Assembly: GCF_000296505.1 (NCBI RefSeq)
Contig: NZ_JH815209.1
Coordinates: 528,047 to 592,046 of the forward strand
Direction of reading: 5' to 3'
Source: Schaalia turicensis ACS-279-V-Col4
GTDB lineage: Bacteria > Actinomycetota > Actinomycetes > Actinomycetales > Actinomycetaceae
Length of the DNA stretch: 64,000 nucleotides
Made by a program: the position numbers and the translations under genes. Shown here one piece after another: positions 1-9,293 of the stretch; positions within the stretch are counted from its first letter, which is position 1, and the number at the start of each line of letters is the position of its first letter. Below the pieces are notes generated by a model. That model was given only the letters and a program-made list of their open reading frames with translations, searched no databases and had not been told where the DNA came from.

Positions 1-315
1 ACCCTCAAAGGCAGTGGCTCATTCCGTCCGATTTCACCGGTTGCCTTCCTCAATCTGGATCACGGTGCGCGTGAATGTGAAAGCCTCGCCGACGAAGTCC
101 GCACTGGGCCACTGAACATCGAGCAACGTTTCCCCTACCACCCGCACGTCACCTTGGCGCAGGGTCTTGAGGATCCTGTGCTTGACTTGGCCGAAGATAT
201 CGGCGATACCTTCGAAGCCTCGTGGATTGTCCCCGGATTCCGCCTCGACAAAGTCGATGAACGAGGTATGTACTCCACCATGGCCCTATTCGACTTCGAA
301 GCAGCCACACTCTAA
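1..315 (+). CDS. 2'-5' RNA ligase family protein, 3' part only
   Basis: The window opens inside this gene. Frame 1 stays open for 104 codons and stops with TAA at 313-315. The visible protein carries an HPHVTLAQ segment, which matches the second H-x-T/S motif of the 2H phosphoesterase / 2'-5' RNA ligase superfamily (LigT, YjcG type). The first H-x-T motif would lie upstream of the window. Members act as cyclic phosphodiesterases or RNA ligases on 2',3'-cyclic ends, but the substrate cannot be told from this fragment. The next gene lies 73 bp downstream on the same strand and has its own probable promoter. Confidence 0.7.
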   Translation, partial: TLKGSGSFRPISPVAFLNLDHGARECESLADEVRTGPLNIEQRFPYHPHVTLAQGLEDPVLDLAEDIGDTFEASWIVPGFRLDKVDERGMYSTMALFDFEAATL

Positions 316-352
316 TCTCTTCACCCCGTCGCTAAGGGGTCCGTCACGTTCG

Positions 353-382
353 TTGTGTCCACTCATCCGCCACCGTTACGGT
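353..382 (+). promoter_or_regulatory. Probable leaderless promoter of the YihY gene
   Basis: TACGGT at 377-382 lies exactly six bases before the ATG at 389, so transcription would begin at or beside the A of the start codon. A weak -35 (TTGTGT, 353-358) sits 18 bp further upstream. No Shine-Dalgarno sequence precedes this ATG. The same spacing recurs at about ten other genes in the window. Confidence 0.45.
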
Positions 383-388
383 GAATAC

Positions 389-1519
389 ATGACGAAAGAA
401 CAGGCGGCCTCGTCCCCTCAAACACAAGAAGATGCCATCCCCACTTCCGCACCCCCGCGTCTCGGCGACGCGCTCCACGCCCCGACCCTGGGTGATAAGG
501 TCGCCCAACTTGGCGCCTGGTGGGCACATACGCGCCTGGCGCGCATGCTCGCACGCTACAACGGGGTCTCCGGCAACCTGATTTCTTCAGGCATGGCCCT
601 GACCGCAATCCTGTCATTGACCGCCGCTTTGACCGTTCTTGTCACTGTTTTCCTGTCGATCATCGGCGACAATCAGGAGCTCCGCACCGCATTCTTCGAT
701 GCGATTGCGCAGGCCATCCCATCCCTGATCCAAACAGATGACAACCCGAACGGCATGCTCAGCCCCGATGATTTCGTGATGACCGGAGCCGTGTCGATCA
801 CCGGCATCATCGCTCTTGTGATCATGACGTGGAGTGCCATCGGCGTGATTGGACAGCTCGCGAATTCGATTCGCAAAATGTTCGCGATCCCCACGGTCCC
901 CGACAATCCGGTGATACAGATTCTGCGTAACGCGCTGGGGGCACTCGGCCTTGCGCTCTCCATCATTCTGGGCGCCGGCCTTGGCATTGTCGTCGATCTT
1001 GGTGGCCAGTGGATCCTAGGCACGATTGGTTTGTCTTCCGGACCCGTTGCCACCGGCCTGCTGAAAATTGCTTCCTACGCGGTCGCTTTCGTCGTCTATG
1101 CGCTGGTCACATGGCTTCTCATCTGGGTTGTCGCACGCGTTCATCCTCCACACAAAGACCTAATCTGGGGGCTGGCAATCATCTCAGTCGCATCGATCGT
1201 GCTACGAATTCTTGGCACGTCTGCAGTCAGCGCTTCGTCGAGCCCACTCCTTGCGGCGGGCGCTTCCATCATCACGCTGATCCTCTGGATCAACCTACAA
1301 ATGAGAGCTTTCCTGATGGCATGCGCGTGGACGGCAAACCCGCCGGCACCCGGCAAGCCCGCGGATGCTGACGAAGTCCATTTCACAGAACGCCCGAACT
1401 ACATCACCTGCTCGGATCCGCGAACACTGCTCTGGCCACACCACCCGATTTCCGGGGAAGTTCGCCCCGACCCGTTGTATTCGGCAAGCCGTGACTTGGA
1501 GTGGCAGACGATCAAGTAA
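389..1519 (+). CDS. YihY/BrkB family inner membrane protein
   Basis: A 376-residue integral membrane protein of the YihY/virulence factor BrkB family (once misnamed ribonuclease BN). After a polar N-terminal tail of about 65 residues come about six hydrophobic segments, roughly at residues 68-92, 135-165, 185-208, 228-252, 258-280 and 290-317. The loop GVIGQLANSIRKMF between segments 2 and 3 is typical of the family. A charged C-terminal tail of about 60 residues follows. The open frame extends upstream to 167, but that part overlaps the preceding gene, so ATG 389 is preferred. The family's role is not settled; transport or envelope functions have been suggested. A strong hairpin follows the gene. 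Confidence 0.8.
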   Translation: MTKEQAASSPQTQEDAIPTSAPPRLGDALHAPTLGDKVAQLGAWWAHTRLARMLARYNGVSGNLISSGMALTAILSLTAALTVLVTVFLSIIGDNQELRTAFFDAIAQAIPSLIQTDDNPNGMLSPDDFVMTGAVSITGIIALVIMTWSAIGVIGQLANSIRKMFAIPTVPDNPVIQILRNALGALGLALSIILGAGLGIVVDLGGQWILGTIGLSSGPVATGLLKIASYAVAFVVYALVTWLLIWVVARVHPPHKDLIWGLAIISVASIVLRILGTSAVSASSSPLLAAGASIITLILWINLQMRAFLMACAWTANPPAPGKPADADEVHFTERPNYITCSDPRTLLWPHHPISGEVRPDPLYSASRDLEWQTIK

Positions 1520-1566
1520 CTGCCCTCCGCCGTTAGTTCACGAGGCCGGGCAGGCTGAATACGACT

Positions 1567-1596
1567 GTGGGGGAACATCAGATGATGTTCCCCCAC
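1567..1596. terminator. Bidirectional terminator hairpin
   Basis: A perfect 13-bp stem (GTGGGGGAACATC pairing with GATGTTCCCCCAC) closes a 4-base loop. It lies between the converging YihY gene and xthA, so it can end both transcripts. T-rich sequence follows on the plus side. Confidence 0.75.
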
Positions 1597-1669
1597 TTCG
1601 CTTGTTTCATGCTCGAGTTGAAAAGAAATCCAGAAGATTCCCTTCCAGGCCCCACGACAGCCTTAGCGG

Positions 1670-2470
1670 TCAAACCTGGTAGGTCACGGTGAGTGGTGCA
1701 TGATCAGAGAATCGCTGGTCGTAAGCCTGAGCGCGCCCGATCGCGAATGCAGTCGCGATCGATGCCAGAGTCGGAGTTGCATAGTGATAGTCGATGCGCC
1801 AGCCCGTGTCGTTATCGAAGGCTTTGCCTCGCCACGACCACCACGTGTACGGCCCCTGCACGTCACCGGCTAGGTCACGAACAACGTCATGCCAGCCGGC
1901 ATCGACCCAATCGTTTAAGAATACGATTTCCTCGTCCAAGACACCCGCACGTTTATTGTGGTTCGGCGTCCAGTTCTTTATGTCCTGACGTGAGCGAACA
2001 ACGTTGTAGTCACCGCAGACGACAGCCTTTTCACCCGACGCAAGAATCTCAGCCATACGCTCGCCAATGCGAGGCAGATGAGCCATCTTCGCTTCTTGTT
2101 TCGGCGTATCCTTTTCACCCGAATGGAAGTATGCGGACACAACACGAACACTCTGAGAGTCCGCGGTGACAACAGCTTCAATCCAACGCCCAGAGTCAAC
2201 GTCAGTGTCCGCGTCCCCCAACCCTGCGCGAACATCATCTAGGGTTGCACGGCCTCGTCGCACTGCAATCGCAACACCCGCGCGACCTTTGATGCGACAC
2301 GGCTCGGTGGCAAGCAACCACTCTTGCCCCAAGATGTCTTCGGTGATCTGAGTATCGGCGCGCACTTCCTGCATCAGCAGAACATCCGGGTCTTCCACCG
2401 CAATCCAATCAAGAAAACCACGTTTTACCGCTGCACGGATCCCGTTCAGGTTAATGCTTGTAATCTTCAC
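1670..2470 (-). CDS. xthA: Exodeoxyribonuclease III
   Basis: A 266-residue exonuclease III / AP endonuclease of the EEP superfamily, acting in base excision repair on abasic sites and 3' blocks. The active-site motifs are in order: LNGIRAA near the N terminus, LLMQEVRAD with the metal-binding Glu, VVCGDYNVV with the Asp/Asn pair, and SDHAPL with the terminal Asp-His. The length is typical. The start is a GTG at 2470, preceded by AAGGGAT at good spacing. It lies 33 bp downstream of the ornithine carbamoyltransferase gene on the same strand and is probably co-transcribed with it. Confidence 0.92.
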   Translation of the reverse strand: MKITSINLNGIRAAVKRGFLDWIAVEDPDVLLMQEVRADTQITEDILGQEWLLATEPCRIKGRAGVAIAVRRGRATLDDVRAGLGDADTDVDSGRWIEAVVTADSQSVRVVSAYFHSGEKDTPKQEAKMAHLPRIGERMAEILASGEKAVVCGDYNVVRSRQDIKNWTPNHNKRAGVLDEEIVFLNDWVDAGWHDVVRDLAGDVQGPYTWWSWRGKAFDNDTGWRIDYHYATPTLASIATAFAIGRAQAYDQRFSDHAPLTVTYQV

Positions 2471-2503
2471 GCTTATCCCTTGTGCGTTGAATTCGGCAGG
2501 GTG

Positions 2504-3502
2504 TCAGTCGCCCAGCGTGGCAACCATGACCGCCTTGATCGTGTGCATACGGTTTTCTGCCTGATCGAAGACGATCGAAGCGCCTCCTTCGAAAACCTCG
2601 TCGGTCACTTCGATACCATCCATACCGGTGGCTTCAAACAGCTGCTCACCAATCGCGGTCTTACGATCGTGATACGCCGGCAGGCAGTGCATGAACTTTG
2701 CCTGCGGGCCAGCCTTTTCCATCAGCGAAGCATTCACCTGGTAGTCACGTAGCATCTCGATGCGTTCATTCCAGACATCTTTCGGCTCGCCCATCGACAC
2801 CCAAATGTCAGTGTGGACGAAGTCAACACCCGCAACACCTTCATCAACGTTGTCGGTCACCGTCACCTTCGCACCGGTTTCTTCGCCAATACGGCGTGCG
2901 TGAGCGATGCATTCTTCATCCGGCCAAAGTTCACGCGGCGCAACAATGCGGACATCAGCTCCGATCAACGCGCCATTGACCAGCAGGGAACGACCCATGT
3001 TGAAACGAGCATCACCAACGTAGGCGTAGGACACCTGATTCAGAGGCTTACCAGCGTGTTCACGCATGGTCAGTGAATCGCAGAGCATCTGAGTCGGATG
3101 CCAGTCATCGGTCAGACCATTCCACACCGGAACACCGGAGAGCTCCGAAAGAACCTCAACCTTTTCCTGCTCATCACCGCGGTATTCGATACCGTCAAAC
3201 ATGCGACCCAGAACGCGAGCGGTATCAGCAGTCGACTCCTTGTGTCCCATCTGCGAACCGGAAGGATCTAGATAGGTGGTGTGTGCCCCCTGATCGAAAG
3301 CTGCCACCTCGAAGGAGCAACGCGTGCGCGTCGACGTCTTCTCGAAGATCAGCGCAATATTGCGCCCCTTGAGGTGCTGAACCTCGGTACCATTCTTCTT
3401 CGCGGCTTTGAGTTCAGCTGCCAGATCAATCAAAGACAGCCATTCAGCAGGAGTGAAGTCGATTTCGCGGAGGAACGGACGACCATGAAGAGCGTGAGGC
3501 AT
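2504..3502 (-). CDS. argF: Ornithine carbamoyltransferase
   Basis: A 332-residue enzyme that interconverts ornithine plus carbamoyl phosphate and citrulline plus phosphate. The carbamoyl-phosphate site STRTR is at about residues 57-61, an HPTQ motif lies near 136, and the ornithine-side HCLP motif near 270. The frame is open further upstream, but ATG 3502 follows AAGGAGC at ideal spacing and gives the usual length. It sits 65 bp after arginine deiminase, so a catabolic (ArcB) role in the arginine deiminase pathway is likely, running from citrulline to carbamoyl phosphate. No carbamate kinase (arcC), arginine/ornithine antiporter or other arginine-synthesis gene is seen nearby, so an anabolic role cannot be excluded. 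Confidence 0.93.
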   Translation of the reverse strand: MPHALHGRPFLREIDFTPAEWLSLIDLAAELKAAKKNGTEVQHLKGRNIALIFEKTSTRTRCSFEVAAFDQGAHTTYLDPSGSQMGHKESTADTARVLGRMFDGIEYRGDEQEKVEVLSELSGVPVWNGLTDDWHPTQMLCDSLTMREHAGKPLNQVSYAYVGDARFNMGRSLLVNGALIGADVRIVAPRELWPDEECIAHARRIGEETGAKVTVTDNVDEGVAGVDFVHTDIWVSMGEPKDVWNERIEMLRDYQVNASLMEKAGPQAKFMHCLPAYHDRKTAIGEQLFEATGMDGIEVTDEVFEGGASIVFDQAENRMHTIKAVMVATLGD

Positions 3503-3567
3503 GGATGCTCCTTGTGAGATTGTGTAGGTCTGAGAGTAGGAACGTTGAACGTTCGAGGCGTCAAACG

Positions 3568-4809
3568 TTAAACGCGTGCGGGTAAAGTATCGCGCACAAT
3601 CGGGCAAGTCATGCAGTGCGCCCCGCCACGTCCGCGACCAAGTTCATTGCCGGGGATCGTAATGACCTCGAAACCCTGGTCCGAGAAGTAGTCGTTCGAC
3701 ACCGTATTTCGTTCGTATGACATGACGACACCGGGCTCTAGGGCAAGGAGATTCGAACCGTCATTCCACTGTTCGCGTTCGGCGGTCAAGGAATCCGTGG
3801 GGACCGTCAGCACGCGGATGGAATCGAATCCCAATCCGGCAGCGATGACGTCATACATCTCATCAGCTTCGTGAACGGTGATATCCAATTCGCCAGCAGC
3901 ACCGGGGCGAATCACCTGAGTACGAACCTTCCCCAACCCGGCATAGGCAGTAAATGTTGCTTCATCGAGCATCGTGAAGATCGTGTCGAGGTGCATCTGA
4001 GCACGCTTCTTTTCGATCTGCAAAACAATCACGGTGGACGCTACTTCGCCGGCAAAAAGCCTGCGAGCAAGACGTTCAATTCCCTGCGCAGTCGTACGTT
4101 CTGAGGCGCCAATAATCAGTGTGTCGTTTCCGGCGTTAATGATGTCGCCACCTTCGATTGTGGCCTGGCCGTCAAGAGTCCCGTGCTTCCAGAAGGGGAT
4201 GTTGAGATCAGCGAAACGCGGGTGTAACCGGTAGACGATCTCTTGGTTGATCGTTTCGCGACGACGAGCCTGTTTCCGCATAGACAAAACCGCAACTCCC
4301 CCGCCGATCCACGACGAGGTGTCACGAGTGAACAGGTGGTTCGGCAACGGGGCAAGAATGAAGTCATCCAAGTCCATTCCGGAGATCCAGGCGGACTTCG
4401 GTTCATCGATCTGTTCTAAAAGCTCACGCTTCGTCATGCCGGCAATCAAGATCTCGGCAAGGTGAGACGAATCCAGTCCGGCTGTAAAAGCGCGGAGTGA
4501 ATCCAAAGCTGCAGGACCAACCGTTTTATCGGTGAAAACGAGTTCCAGGGCTTCATCACGACCGCCTGGAACTTCGAGGGCTTCAGTCAAAAGAGTCGAA
4601 AAATCAAGAACCTCGATGCCATGACGACGCATCTTTGAGGTCATCGCATCGTGTTCTTCTTGGGCGCGCTCCAACCAGATCACGTCATCGAAGAGGAGTT
4701 CTTCCATGTTCGTTGGCGTAATACGCGACATTTCGTTACCGGGACGGTGAACGAGGACTGTCTTCAGCGCGCCAACTTCAGATGTGACTGACGGATTCAA
4801 TGAACTCAA
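3568..4809 (-). CDS. arcA: Arginine deiminase
   Basis: A 413-residue arginine deiminase of the guanidino-group-modifying superfamily, converting arginine to citrulline and ammonia. It has the N-terminal [15 protein letters not shown] block, internal FTRDTS and EGGD segments, and the catalytic HCMTCP cysteine motif near the C terminus. The start is uncertain. GTG 4836 abuts a hairpin and ATG 4827 has no ribosome-binding site. TTG 4809 follows GGAG by nine bases and places SEVG about ten residues from the N terminus, as in mycobacterial homologues. It is followed by ornithine carbamoyltransferase, forming an arcA-arcB pair for ATP generation and acid resistance. Confidence 0.92.
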   Translation of the reverse strand: MSSLNPSVTSEVGALKTVLVHRPGNEMSRITPTNMEELLFDDVIWLERAQEEHDAMTSKMRRHGIEVLDFSTLLTEALEVPGGRDEALELVFTDKTVGPAALDSLRAFTAGLDSSHLAEILIAGMTKRELLEQIDEPKSAWISGMDLDDFILAPLPNHLFTRDTSSWIGGGVAVLSMRKQARRRETINQEIVYRLHPRFADLNIPFWKHGTLDGQATIEGGDIINAGNDTLIIGASERTTAQGIERLARRLFAGEVASTVIVLQIEKKRAQMHLDTIFTMLDEATFTAYAGLGKVRTQVIRPGAAGELDITVHEADEMYDVIAAGLGFDSIRVLTVPTDSLTAEREQWNDGSNLLALEPGVVMSYERNTVSNDYFSDQGFEVITIPGNELGRGRGGAHCMTCPIVRDTLPARV

Positions 4810-4836
4810 TATCTTCAACTCCAACATATGTGGCAC

Positions 4837-4870
4837 TGGGGTGGAGCCTCAACGCCAAGGCTCCACCCCA
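4837..4870 (-). terminator. Hairpin between folD and arcA
   Basis: A perfect 12-bp stem (TGGGGTGGAGCC pairing with GGCTCCACCCCA) with a 10-base loop starts 14 bp after the folD stop. It lacks a U-tract on the minus strand. It probably ends or attenuates the glyA-folD transcript and separates it from arcA. Confidence 0.65.
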
Positions 4871-4883
4871 CCACCAAAAACAG

Positions 4884-5777
4884 TTACGCGAGGCGCTCTG
4901 CTGCCTCGACAACGTTCGTCACCAGGAGCGCGCGAGTCATGGGACCTACGCCCTTCGGGTTCGGGGATAGCCACGATGCGACCTCATCAACACCGTCTGC
5001 AACGTCGCCGTGCAGGCGAGCCTTACCGTCTTCACCTTCAACGCGGGATACACCAACATCAAGCACAACTGCGCCCGGCTTCACCATGTCTTTGGTGATC
5101 AGTCCAGCACTACCCGCCGCGGCCACGACAACGTCCGCCTGACGCACGTGAGCAGCAAGATCCTTCGTGCCGGTGTGGCAGACGGTGACGGTTGCATTGA
5201 TTTCCTTGCGGATCAGTAGCAAACCAATCGAACGGCCAACAGTGACACCGCGACCAACAACGCACACATCCTTGCCACGAAGGTCAATGCCGTGTCGTTC
5301 CATCAGTTCGATGACGGCGCGAGGCGTGCACGGAAGCGGAGTATCGATCGGCCCAGAGCCACGAAGAACCAAGCGACCAAGGTTCATCGGGTGCAGGCCA
5401 TCTGCGTCCTTCGCAGGATCAATGCGTTCTAGGATCGCGTTCTGGTCGATGCCCTTCGGCAGTGGCAACTGAACGATGTAGCCCGTGCATGCCGGGTCAG
5501 CATTCAACTGGTCAATCGCTGCTTCAATTTCAGCCTGCGAAGCCGTTTCCGGCAGGTCAACGCGGATGGATTCGATACCCACTTCAGCGCAGTCGCGATG
5601 CTTACCCGCAACGTAGGACACCGAACCGGGATCTTCACCGACGAGGATCGTGCCAAGGCCGGGCACAACACCACGAGCGCGGAGATTCTTCACACGCTGG
5701 GCAAGTTCCGCCTTGATTGTGGCAGCTGTACCCGCACCGTCGAGGACCTTAGCGGGCCCTTCCCAGGGAGCCCTCAT
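4884..5777 (-). CDS. folD: Bifunctional methylenetetrahydrofolate dehydrogenase / methenyltetrahydrofolate cyclohydrolase
   Basis: A 297-residue FolD that interconverts 5,10-methylene-THF, 5,10-methenyl-THF and 10-formyl-THF. Visible motifs are YVAGKHRDC with the catalytic Tyr and Lys, VQLPLPKG, and the NADP-binding segment [13 protein letters not shown]. The ATG overlaps the glyA stop (ATGA), which indicates translational coupling, so it belongs to the riboswitch-controlled glyA-folD unit. GlyA makes methylene-THF and FolD uses it. Together with purU upstream this is a one-carbon module. Confidence 0.95.
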   Translation of the reverse strand: MRAPWEGPAKVLDGAGTAATIKAELAQRVKNLRARGVVPGLGTILVGEDPGSVSYVAGKHRDCAEVGIESIRVDLPETASQAEIEAAIDQLNADPACTGYIVQLPLPKGIDQNAILERIDPAKDADGLHPMNLGRLVLRGSGPIDTPLPCTPRAVIELMERHGIDLRGKDVCVVGRGVTVGRSIGLLLIRKEINATVTVCHTGTKDLAAHVRQADVVVAAAGSAGLITKDMVKPGAVVLDVGVSRVEGEDGKARLHGDVADGVDEVASWLSPNPKGVGPMTRALLVTNVVEAAERLA

Positions 5778-7066
5778 TCGCCAAGTCCAACGTAGAGCGG
5801 ACGAGCGTCGGTCAGAGCCTTCACGCGTGCGCGCAAGCCGTCAACGTCAACCGATGCGCCCGATGCCCCCTGAACCAGCGTGGTGCCGATGATGTCGGCG
5901 ACCTCAGCGAAGTCCTTGGCGTCGAAGCCACGGGTTGCTAGAGCCGGCGTGCCGATACGCAGACCGGAGGTGCGCATCGGGGGACGCGGATCAAAGGGAA
6001 CTGCGTTGCGGTTGACGGTAATGCCGACCTCGTGCAGAAGATCTTCTGCGTCGCGACCGTCCAGCTTCGATTCGACGAGGTCAACGAGGACCAAGTGAAC
6101 GTCGGTACCACCGGTGACCAACTTGATGCCGGCTGCTTTCGCATCGTCTGCATTGAGACGATCAGCCAGTAGCTGAGCACCTTCGAGAGTGCGACGCTGA
6201 CGATCCTTGAATTCTTCGGTCTGCGCGACCTTCATGGCGATTGCCTTTGCGGCAATCGCGTGCATGAGCGGACCGCCCTGCTGGCCGGGGAAGACTGCGG
6301 AGTTAATCTTCTTGCCCCACTGCTCGCCACGAGACGACAGAATCATGCCCGAACGCGGGCCACCGATCGTCTTGTGGACGGTAGTGGTGACAACGTCAGC
6401 GTGCGGGACTGGGCTGGGGTGCAGGTCTGCTGCGACAAGGCCGGCGAAGTGTGCCATATCGACCCAGAGTGCTGCGCCGACCTCGTCAGCGATCTCACGA
6501 AATGCCGCAAAGTCCAGATGACGCGGGTAGGCGGACCAGCCGGCGATGATGACCTTGGGGCGCTCACGCAGAGCAGCTTCGCGCACCTGCTCAGCCTCGA
6601 TACGCATGGTCTGACGGTCGACCTCGTAGGCCACCGCGTTGTAGTTTTTGCCGGAGAAGTTGATCTTCATGCCGTGGGTCAGGTGACCGCCGTGAGCGAG
6701 GGACAGGCCAAGAATCGTGTCGCCCACGTTTGCCATCGCCATCAGGGCTGCAGCGTTTGCCTGCGCGCCGGCGTGTGGCTGAACGTTGACGAAGTCGGCA
6801 CCCTTGAAGACCTGTTGTGCGCGCTCGATCGCAAGGTTTTCTGCGACGTCAACGGCTTCACAGCCACCGTAGTAGCGACGACCCGGGTAGCCTTCCGCGT
6901 ACTTGTTCGTCAACACGGATCCCTGCGCTTCTAGGACTGCGCGCGGGACGAAGTTCTCTGACGCAATCATTTCGAGGGTCGCCCGCTGACGTGCCAGTTC
7001 AGCGTCGAGCACAGCCTGAATCTCGGGATCCAGCTGGGCAAGGGTCATGTCATTAAGGGAATCCAT
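5774..7066 (-). CDS. glyA: Serine hydroxymethyltransferase
   Basis: A 430-residue PLP enzyme converting serine and THF to glycine and 5,10-methylene-THF. The PLP lysine is in [12 protein letters not shown], and the N-terminal [14 protein letters not shown] and [10 protein letters not shown] blocks are conserved. The frame is open to 7180, but that extension runs through the riboswitch. ATG 7066 is the real start and is preceded by GCAGGAGAACCC with a clear Shine-Dalgarno. It overlaps folD by four bases. Expression is probably controlled by the ZTP riboswitch just upstream, linking folate one-carbon supply to purine synthesis. Confidence 0.96.
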   Translation of the reverse strand: MDSLNDMTLAQLDPEIQAVLDAELARQRATLEMIASENFVPRAVLEAQGSVLTNKYAEGYPGRRYYGGCEAVDVAENLAIERAQQVFKGADFVNVQPHAGAQANAAALMAMANVGDTILGLSLAHGGHLTHGMKINFSGKNYNAVAYEVDRQTMRIEAEQVREAALRERPKVIIAGWSAYPRHLDFAAFREIADEVGAALWVDMAHFAGLVAADLHPSPVPHADVVTTTVHKTIGGPRSGMILSSRGEQWGKKINSAVFPGQQGGPLMHAIAAKAIAMKVAQTEEFKDRQRRTLEGAQLLADRLNADDAKAAGIKLVTGGTDVHLVLVDLVESKLDGRDAEDLLHEVGITVNRNAVPFDPRPPMRTSGLRIGTPALATRGFDAKDFAEVADIIGTTLVQGASGASVDVDGLRARVKALTDARPLYVGLGE

Positions 7067-7085
7067 TGGGTTCTCCTGCTCCTTG

Positions 7086-7186
7086 AACTGCCGATTTCTC
7101 GGTCGGCGCCTTAGCCCAGGCGGGCGGCTATGGTGCCTGTTCATCGCTCCCCGGTGGTTTCCCACCTGTTCGCCAGTCACGACTCA
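7086..7186 (-). promoter_or_regulatory. ZTP (pfl) riboswitch upstream of glyA-folD
   Basis: Read on the minus strand, the leader contains GTCGTGACTGGCGAACA, a hairpin built from GGTGGG and CCACC, GGGGAGCGATG, and about 20 bases later the hallmark CCGCCTGGGC element. These come in the order and spacing of the pfl motif, the ZTP/ZMP-sensing riboswitch. A short hairpin (GCCGA..TCGGC, about 7086-7108) lies between the aptamer and the glyA ribosome-binding site and may be the expression platform. ZTP signals 10-formyl-THF shortage, and glyA and folD are known targets of this class. Boundaries are approximate. Confidence 0.9.
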
Positions 7187-7393
7187 TCCACCATATCGCG
7201 AAGCGACCAGTTCGCGCACTGCCTTCCCACGTACGAGGCCGCCTCCATCTAGGCACTCCCAGCCTGCTATGGGGCGGATGTGGCGAAAGCCGAAACCGTC
7301 GCTCACACTCACCAGCGAGAAGCGGTCTCGGCCTCGTGAATCAATTCCTCAGCAGTGCGTGCGTCACGCATCCGCCTGGGGAATAGAGGAAAA
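7187..7393 (-). other. Spacer between purU and the riboswitch
   Basis: About 200 bp with no convincing gene. It should hold the promoter for the riboswitch leader, but I find no clear -35/-10 pair. It carries two copies of the octamer ACGAGGCC or its complement (7233-7240 and 7330-7337). Confidence 0.4.
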
Positions 7394-8260
7394 CTAGCGG
7401 GAGAACACCACGGTTCGCGTGCCGTCCATAAGGACGCGACGCTCGACGTGCCAACGGACTGCCTGAGCCAAAACGCGACGCTCCACGTCCTGGCCAAGCG
7501 CCACCATGTCCGGCGTGGAGTCGGCGTGCGTCACGCGCGTGACGTCCTGCTCGATGATCGGGCCCTCGTCCAGGTCGGCGGTCACGTAGTGTGCGGTCGC
7601 ACCAATGAGCTTCACGCCACGATCATGCGCCTGCGCGTACGGGCGAGCACCCTTGAACGACGGCAGGAACGAGTGGTGAATATTGATGACGCGCCCCTGC
7701 ATTTCTTCGCAGACCTTCTCAGACAGAATCTGCATGTAGCGTGCCAGAACAACTAGCTCCACCTTTTCCGAGCGGACCAGGTTGAGCAACTCACGCTCAG
7801 CGTCAGCCTTCGTTTCCTTCGTCACCGGAATATTCAGGAAGGGAACGCCGTAGAACTGAGCAACGGGAGCAAGATCCGGGTGGTTACCCACGACCGCGAC
7901 AACCTCGATCGGCAGGCCCTGGCTACGCTGACGGTAGAGCAAGTCAGTCAGGCAGTGGCCCTCGCGCGACACCATGATGACCGTACGCAGGCGACGACCG
8001 AGGGCATCAATATGCCAGGTCGCATCAAAAGTCTTCGCAACCTTCGCCAGACCTTCTTCGACGGGACCTCGACCGACCGGCGAGTCAACCTCAATACGCA
8101 TGAAAAACAGTCCCGAATCCGGATCCCCGAACTGCTGGGACTGAATAATATTGCCGTTCACACTGCCGATCACACCCGTCACCGCGTGGACAATACCCGG
8201 CTGATCCGGGCAGGACAGCGTGATGACAAGCTTCGTGTTTTCTACGGTCGATTCACTCAT
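7394..8260 (-). CDS. purU: Formyltetrahydrofolate deformylase
   Basis: A 288-residue enzyme hydrolysing 10-formyl-THF to formate and THF. An N-terminal ACT domain (about residues 10-90, beginning LVITLSCPDQPGIVHAV) precedes the formyltransferase fold, with NIHHSFLPSFKGARPY and the catalytic YVTADLDEGPIIEQD block. PurU balances folate pools and supplies formate, in keeping with the downstream ZTP-regulated glyA-folD. The ATG has no Shine-Dalgarno; TAATCT lies six bases upstream, so the mRNA is probably leaderless. The SorC-regulated operon ends 50 bp upstream on the same strand. Confidence 0.95.
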   Translation of the reverse strand: MSESTVENTKLVITLSCPDQPGIVHAVTGVIGSVNGNIIQSQQFGDPDSGLFFMRIEVDSPVGRGPVEEGLAKVAKTFDATWHIDALGRRLRTVIMVSREGHCLTDLLYRQRSQGLPIEVVAVVGNHPDLAPVAQFYGVPFLNIPVTKETKADAERELLNLVRSEKVELVVLARYMQILSEKVCEEMQGRVINIHHSFLPSFKGARPYAQAHDRGVKLIGATAHYVTADLDEGPIIEQDVTRVTHADSTPDMVALGQDVERRVLAQAVRWHVERRVLMDGTRTVVFSR

Positions 8261-8266
8261 GGGTAC

Positions 8267-8272
8267 AGATTA
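8267..8272 (-). promoter_or_regulatory. Probable -10 box of leaderless purU
   Basis: TAATCT is separated by GTACCC (six bases) from the purU ATG. No ribosome-binding site is present. The -35 region is not recognisable. Confidence 0.5.
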
Positions 8273-8309
8273 GCGGAGGCGGACGAGATCGGGTCGGACC
8301 GCCCGGCCC

Positions 8310-9266
8310 TCAGTCGCGGAGGCGGTCGGCCTCGCGGAGCATCGCGAGGGCCCCCTTCTCGTCGACGATGAGGGCGTTCGCGATTCCGATCCGCAAGGAG
8401 ACGACCAGGGGCAGGGCCTTCGCTTCGCCCCAGCCTATCGCGAGGGAGCGCTTCGACGTCCGCACCGCGTCGAGGGAAACAGCGATGGTGCGCTTTTCGA
8501 GCTCAGGTGAGATCGCGTTGCCGTCAACGTCGACGACGTGGGAGAAGAGATCGGTGACGGCGCCGAGCTCGCGCATCCTCTGCATGCCCTCCGCCGTGAG
8601 GAAACCCGAGCGGACGAGGACCGACCCCGGCTCGAGGATGCCGGGCGAGAATACGACGAGGTCGGCCCTCGGGCCGGCGTCCAGAGTCGCCGCGACCGAG
8701 GGCTCGCGCAGCAGTCGGACGCTGAGCTCGGGGTCCGTGACGATCGCCGGGGCGGGGAGCATGTGGCCGACGCCCTGCCCGCGACGCGCCATGAGACCGA
8801 TCGAATCGGCCACCTCGTCGTCGTTCGAGCGGACGAGGCCGCCGTACATCTGGTAGACCTCCAGGCCACTCGTCCATTCCTCGGGCATCGCCCGGGCGAC
8901 CGCGGTGAGCGATCGGCCCCAGGCGATGCCGAGGGATTGCGGAAGCGGGCGTTGGGCGGTGATGTAGTCGGCCGTCGTCGCCGCGACGAGGGCGCCGGTC
9001 GCCACCTCGGAGTCCTGGCTGCGGACGACGAAGACCTCTGAGATCCCGAAGCGCTCCGCCAGCTCCTTCTCGAGGTGGCGGACCCTCGCGCGGGGGTGGT
9101 TGATCGTGATCCTCACGATCCCCGACTGGCGCGCCTCCTCGAGGAGGCGCCCGACGGTCCAGCGCGTGCAGCCGAGACGGTCGGCGATCGAGTCCTGCGT
9201 CATGTTCTCGTAGTAATAGAGCTGCGCCGCGCGGAGCACGGCCATTTCCCGATCATCGTCCATCAC
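8310..9266 (-). CDS. SorC-family sugar-responsive transcriptional regulator
   Basis: A 318-residue SorC/DeoR-type regulator. An N-terminal helix-turn-helix (about residues 8-45, with MTQDSIADRLGCTRWTVGRLL) is followed by a phosphosugar-binding domain containing GIAWGRSL, ADLVVFSPGI and SLRIGIANALIVD segments. It is the last gene of the polyol/sugar operon and probably regulates that operon in response to a phosphorylated intermediate. The start is GTG 9266 or the adjoining ATG 9263; neither has a strong ribosome-binding site. The gene shares the high GC of its operon. Similar regulators include EryD (erythritol) and B. subtilis DeoR; the effector here is unknown. Confidence 0.88.
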   Translation of the reverse strand: MMDDDREMAVLRAAQLYYYENMTQDSIADRLGCTRWTVGRLLEEARQSGIVRITINHPRARVRHLEKELAERFGISEVFVVRSQDSEVATGALVAATTADYITAQRPLPQSLGIAWGRSLTAVARAMPEEWTSGLEVYQMYGGLVRSNDDEVADSIGLMARRGQGVGHMLPAPAIVTDPELSVRLLREPSVAATLDAGPRADLVVFSPGILEPGSVLVRSGFLTAEGMQRMRELGAVTDLFSHVVDVDGNAISPELEKRTIAVSLDAVRTSKRSLAIGWGEAKALPLVVSLRIGIANALIVDEKGALAMLREADRLRD

Positions 9267-9293
9267 GTCGGATCCGTACCTCTCTTCAGCCGG

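Noticed and set aside
7067..7180. N-terminal extension of glyA by 38 codons
   Set aside because: The extension is the ZTP riboswitch leader. ATG 7066 has a proper ribosome-binding site and matches family length.
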